A stretch of 7,887 nucleotides of DNA from JBBQHX01 sp038324385. GTDB taxonomy: Bacteria > Gemmatimonadota > Gemmatimonadetes > Gemmatimonadales > Gemmatimonadaceae. The stretch lies in contig JBBQHX010000176.1 of the NCBI GenBank assembly GCA_038324385.1, forward strand, positions 1 to 7,887. The letters are read 5' to 3'. Numbering within the stretch: the first letter of the stretch is position 1; each line of letters opens with the position of its first letter. The position numbers were made by a program, and so were the translations under genes. Shown here in pieces: positions 5,784 to 7,887 of this stretch. The notes below the pieces were generated by a model. That model did not search any database. It was given only the letters and a program-made list of their open reading frames with translations, and was not told the DNA's origin.

Positions 5784-7020
5784 CTGTTCCGCACGTGTGA
5801 GTGCATAGATCTCGACGAACGGAACGAAGTCCTCATTCCAGCGAATCCCCAGTAAATAGTCCCATCCCACCTCGACCAGATAGAACCGGGGCGGGAGCAG
5901 GAGATCTCCTAGAAACCGACCTTCTCGGTCGAACACATCGACCATGACCGGCTCCGCCAGAGCGGATGCGCCCCTGGTCACCCAGAGATCACCGCCCGGG
6001 CCGAAGGCGAGGCCGTAGACCGCCGGAATGGAATCCGGCTCCTGCATCTCCGCTAGCAACCGCTTGTCGGTCGCCTCGTCGTCGAACGGCCTGCGTTCCT
6101 CCAGAAACTGCTCCCGCGCCGAGCGCGTCTGCGCCGCGGTCGGCGCCCGGCGAGCGCCGACCCGCCGGACGATTCGCTCGAGACGGCCGTCTGGCGTCCA
6201 GACCTCTATCGAATACTCCGGATTTACCGCCATCGCGACCCTGAGGGGTTCGCCACCGGCCGCGACGTAGCTGAGGGCGTGGAAAGGGTGCGAGCCATAC
6301 GTCATGCCGCTGCCGGTCCGGACCCCCCACTGCTCGATGCCGCCATGCAGCCCCATCGGGTAAGCGCCGTCCATCGTCCATGGGACGCGCACGTAGCGCT
6401 TGTAGGTTCGCAGATGCCCGGGCATGTCGCGCGGGCCGGCCTGGCGCCCCGGCTCCGCCTGACAGCCCAGGAGCGACCGGTCCGGCAGCGTGAGGCTGTG
6501 GCACTCCAACCACTGCCCGAACGACCGGTAGCGCGCGAAGTCGAGCATCTCTTCCCGAATCAGCTCTCCCCGCGGGCTGAACAGCACTTGCTTCATGGCC
6601 GGCATTCTGCGCGAGCAGCGTGTCACCCGGAAGCTTCACCAGCTGGCTGATGGCCGTAAACTCCCCGGGTCCCCGACCCGTGCCGCCGCGCGTCAGTACG
6701 TGCGTGCCAGCGGCGTCGAACCAGCGCAGCTCGTTGCTCTGGGCCTCCAGCACGACGACGGTGCCGTCCTGAAGCCGCGTGGCGCCCCCGACGTGGGCAA
6801 ACTCTTCGGCGGGGTTCCCTGATTCGACGGCGCCGATGCGTAGCAGGGGGGTGGACGCGATCTGCCAAGGGTGCTCGCCCCAGGCAGGGGCGCTGGTCTC
6901 GACGAGCGCAACGCCGGCAGAATCGCGGACGACAGTTCGGTCGGTGTGGTCAACGTCAGGCCCGCATGCCGTGAGCAGGGCAATCGACCCAAGGAAGAAC
7001 AGGTGTTTTGCGGCAGCCAC
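5772..7020 (-). pseudogene. Lipoprotein six-bladed beta-propeller broken by one frameshift
   Basis: Two overlapping minus-strand frames together make one full-length protein of about 415 residues. The first part starts at GTG 7020 with a lipoprotein signal peptide (HLFFLGSIALLTAC, lipobox LTAC, lipidated Cys19). It continues through blade motifs: GGATRLQDGTVVVLE, FDAAGTHVLTRGG, TGRGPGEFTAISQLV and PGDTLLAQNAG at about residue 141. The sequence then makes sense only in the next frame: MKQVLFSPRGELIREEMLDF, later NPEYSIEVWTPDGRLERIV, FGPGGDLWVTR and VDVFDREGRFLGDLLLPP, ending at TGA 5774-5772. One extra base in the GGCC at about 6597-6602 explains the break. Protein type and length match the Gemmatimonadota propeller proteins, here probably anchored to a membrane. 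Apart from this one indel the gene looks healthy, so it is either newly inactivated or a sequencing error. The start choice rests on the lipoprotein signal; its Shine-Dalgarno is weak. Confidence 0.75.
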
Positions 7021-7027
7021 GTAACGC

Positions 7028-7299
7028 TTAGGTGGTCGTCTGGGCAGCAAGGGCAACACACTGATTGGAAGCCCCGGCGGCCGGGGCCGTGACCCTCGAC
7101 CAGTCGCGCCGGTGGCGAGCGACCAGTACGCGGTGATGGTCGCCGCGCACAGCGCCCGGGCGATCAGCAGCCGCTCGTCACCCTCAACGCCACGGCACGC
7201 GCGCCGCCCGAGCGCACGGATGTCGTCTAGCGCACCCCCGGCCGTCGGAGCGCGCGGTGGGCGTAGCTCGGATTCCGGATGCCGCTTCCGGCCGTTCAT
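7028..7299 (-). CDS. Short unrecognised gene or gene remnant preceding the lipoprotein
   Basis: An ATG at 7299-7297 has GAGGAG at 7313-7308 (eight-base spacing) and a promoter-like sequence upstream. The first 65 codons use G or C strongly at third positions and read MNGRKRHPESELRPP, later ALDDIRALGRRACRG and GDERLLIARALCAATITAYW. I do not recognise the family; the helical, Leu/Ala/Arg-rich middle is faintly like the N-terminus of lasso-peptide B2-type proteins, but this is not enough to name it. The same frame has no stop and runs into the lipoprotein signal peptide. Reading the next frame from about 7110 gives RDWSRVTAPAAGASNQCVAL and a TAA at 7030-7028, seven bases before the lipoprotein GTG. 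So either a small frameshifted gene in an operon with the propeller, or the 5' stump of a larger gene. Confidence 0.35.
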
Positions 7300-7307
7300 T
7301 CGCACAG

Positions 7308-7313
7308 CTCCTC
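7308..7313 (-). promoter_or_regulatory. Strong Shine-Dalgarno for the reading frame at 7299
   Basis: GAGGAG on the minus strand, eight bases before ATG 7299-7297. It decides this start over the GTG two codons upstream (7305) and is the best ribosome binding site seen in the window. Confidence 0.6.
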
Positions 7314-7345
7314 AATCCTCATCTGTCGTTGATCCTCGACTGTGC

Positions 7346-7374
7346 AGGATACCGGATGCGTGATTCAGGTTCAA
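7346..7374 (-). promoter_or_regulatory. Candidate sigma-70-type promoter
   Basis: On the minus strand TTGAAC (7374-7369) and TATCCT (7351-7346) are separated by exactly 17 bases. Each hexamer matches the consensus at four of six positions. It lies about 47 bases upstream of the ATG at 7299 and would drive the short frame and the lipoprotein propeller as one transcript. Such matches also occur by chance. Confidence 0.4.
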
Positions 7375-7427
7375 CGAAGCGCACGATCCGCCACCATCTA
7401 CCGTTATTCCCGTCAGTCCGCAGCACC

Positions 7428-7887
7428 TTACCTCCGTTGCCCCCACGCCCCTCGCGAGAACGGCTGGAACAGCCCCGGGACGACTGCTACGACACGGGGG
7501 CCGAGATGTGTCTGCCTCGCTAGCCACCCGTCCCGCACGAGAAGATCGAGCAGGCGGCGAGCGCCGGTCACGGTGATCCCGGTTCGGTGAGCTAGCACGC
7601 TAGCATCTGCCAGGACGGGGCGATGCCCCGCTTCGTTCGCCACCGCGAGCAGTACGAGCCGTGCACCGGCATCTAATCGTTCGTACCGCTCCAGCAACGG
7701 GATATCCGTTCGCAGGGACGATAGCGGCAGAAGCCCTCGGCCGAATGGGCACGACGCTCCGGCATCCCACGCCTCCGCCAGCGCGCCGATGTTCTCTGAT
7801 CCGGTGAGGAACACCCGGGCAACGGTGGTCAGCGCGTCCTCCAGGGCGGCGTCGCGCTTGTGCTTCCGATGCAGTTCGCCGACGCCC
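7428..7887 (-). CDS. C-terminal part of an unrecognised protein with a winged-helix-like DNA-binding segment
   Basis: The minus-strand frame is open from the window edge to TAA at 7430-7428, giving about 152 residues; an internal GTG at 7814 is unlikely to be the true start, because coding-like sequence (GELHRKHKRDAALEDALTTV) continues upstream of it. The middle reads LERYERLDAGARLVLLAVAN, then VLADASVLAHRTGITVTGAR and RLLDLLVRDGWLA. The pattern helix, ASVLAHRTGITVTGARRLL recognition-type helix, LVRDGWL and then a beta hairpin (THLGPRVVAVVP) resembles a winged helix-turn-helix as in MarR- or IclR-like regulators. The N-terminal portion is not recognised. It ends 128 bases before the next start, which has its own promoter candidate. 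A regulator or a plasmid or phage-type DNA-binding protein are possible; none is shown. Confidence 0.6.
   Translation of the reverse strand, partial: GVGELHRKHKRDAALEDALTTVARVFLTGSENIGALAEAWDAGASCPFGRGLLPLSSLRTDIPLLERYERLDAGARLVLLAVANEAGHRPVLADASVLAHRTGITVTGARRLLDLLVRDGWLARQTHLGPRVVAVVPGLFQPFSRGAWGQRR

Noticed and set aside
1..7887. CRISPR array, tRNA, rRNA or riboswitch
   Set aside because: No regularly spaced direct repeats, no cloverleaf-like segment with the usual T-loop sequence and no known riboswitch core were seen by eye.

Overview
The window looks like two unlike pieces of DNA joined near base 1045-1060. Bases 1 to about 1045 resemble a Bacteroidota (Cytophagales-like) genome. They hold the AT-rich 3' end of a plus-strand gene and, convergent to it, the 3' end of a minus-strand gene for a HEAT-repeat protein with a C-terminal CxxCH heme domain. 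Two strong inverted repeats lie between the two genes. The rest, to base 7887, is GC-rich and resembles Gemmatimonadota, mainly because it carries secreted six-bladed beta-propeller proteins of the type expanded in that phylum (motif GRGPGEF). Taxonomy is inferred from protein style and composition, not from a search.

Region by region: 1-165, partial plus-strand CDS; 184-287, two hairpins; 320-1045 (open to 1138), heme protein C-terminus; about 1046-1369, nothing convincing; 1370-1486, a possible decayed propeller C-terminus followed by a terminator-like hairpin at 1491-1528; 1561-2736, an intact exported beta-propeller; 2760-3112, a degraded IS3-family transposase fragment (minus); 3116-4930, an intact YcbB/LdtD-like L,D-transpeptidase (minus); about 5175-5490, a shredded flavin-dependent NAD(P)-binding oxidoreductase (minus); 5772-7020, a lipoprotein beta-propeller broken by one frameshift (minus); 7028-7299, a short unrecognised reading frame with a good promoter and Shine-Dalgarno; 7428-7887, the C-terminal part of an unrecognised protein with a winged-helix-like segment (minus).

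The Gemmatimonadota-like part reads as an accessory region in decay: one intact cell-wall cross-linking enzyme and one intact propeller sit among an IS remnant, a deleted flavoprotein and a frameshifted propeller. I found no CRISPR array, tRNA, rRNA or recognisable defence or biosynthetic system. The most notable points are the abrupt junction near 1050, the pseudogene cluster, and the expression signals in front of an aborted gene at 7299. Some frameshifts may be sequencing or assembly errors, since two of the broken stretches contain 8-base homopolymers.
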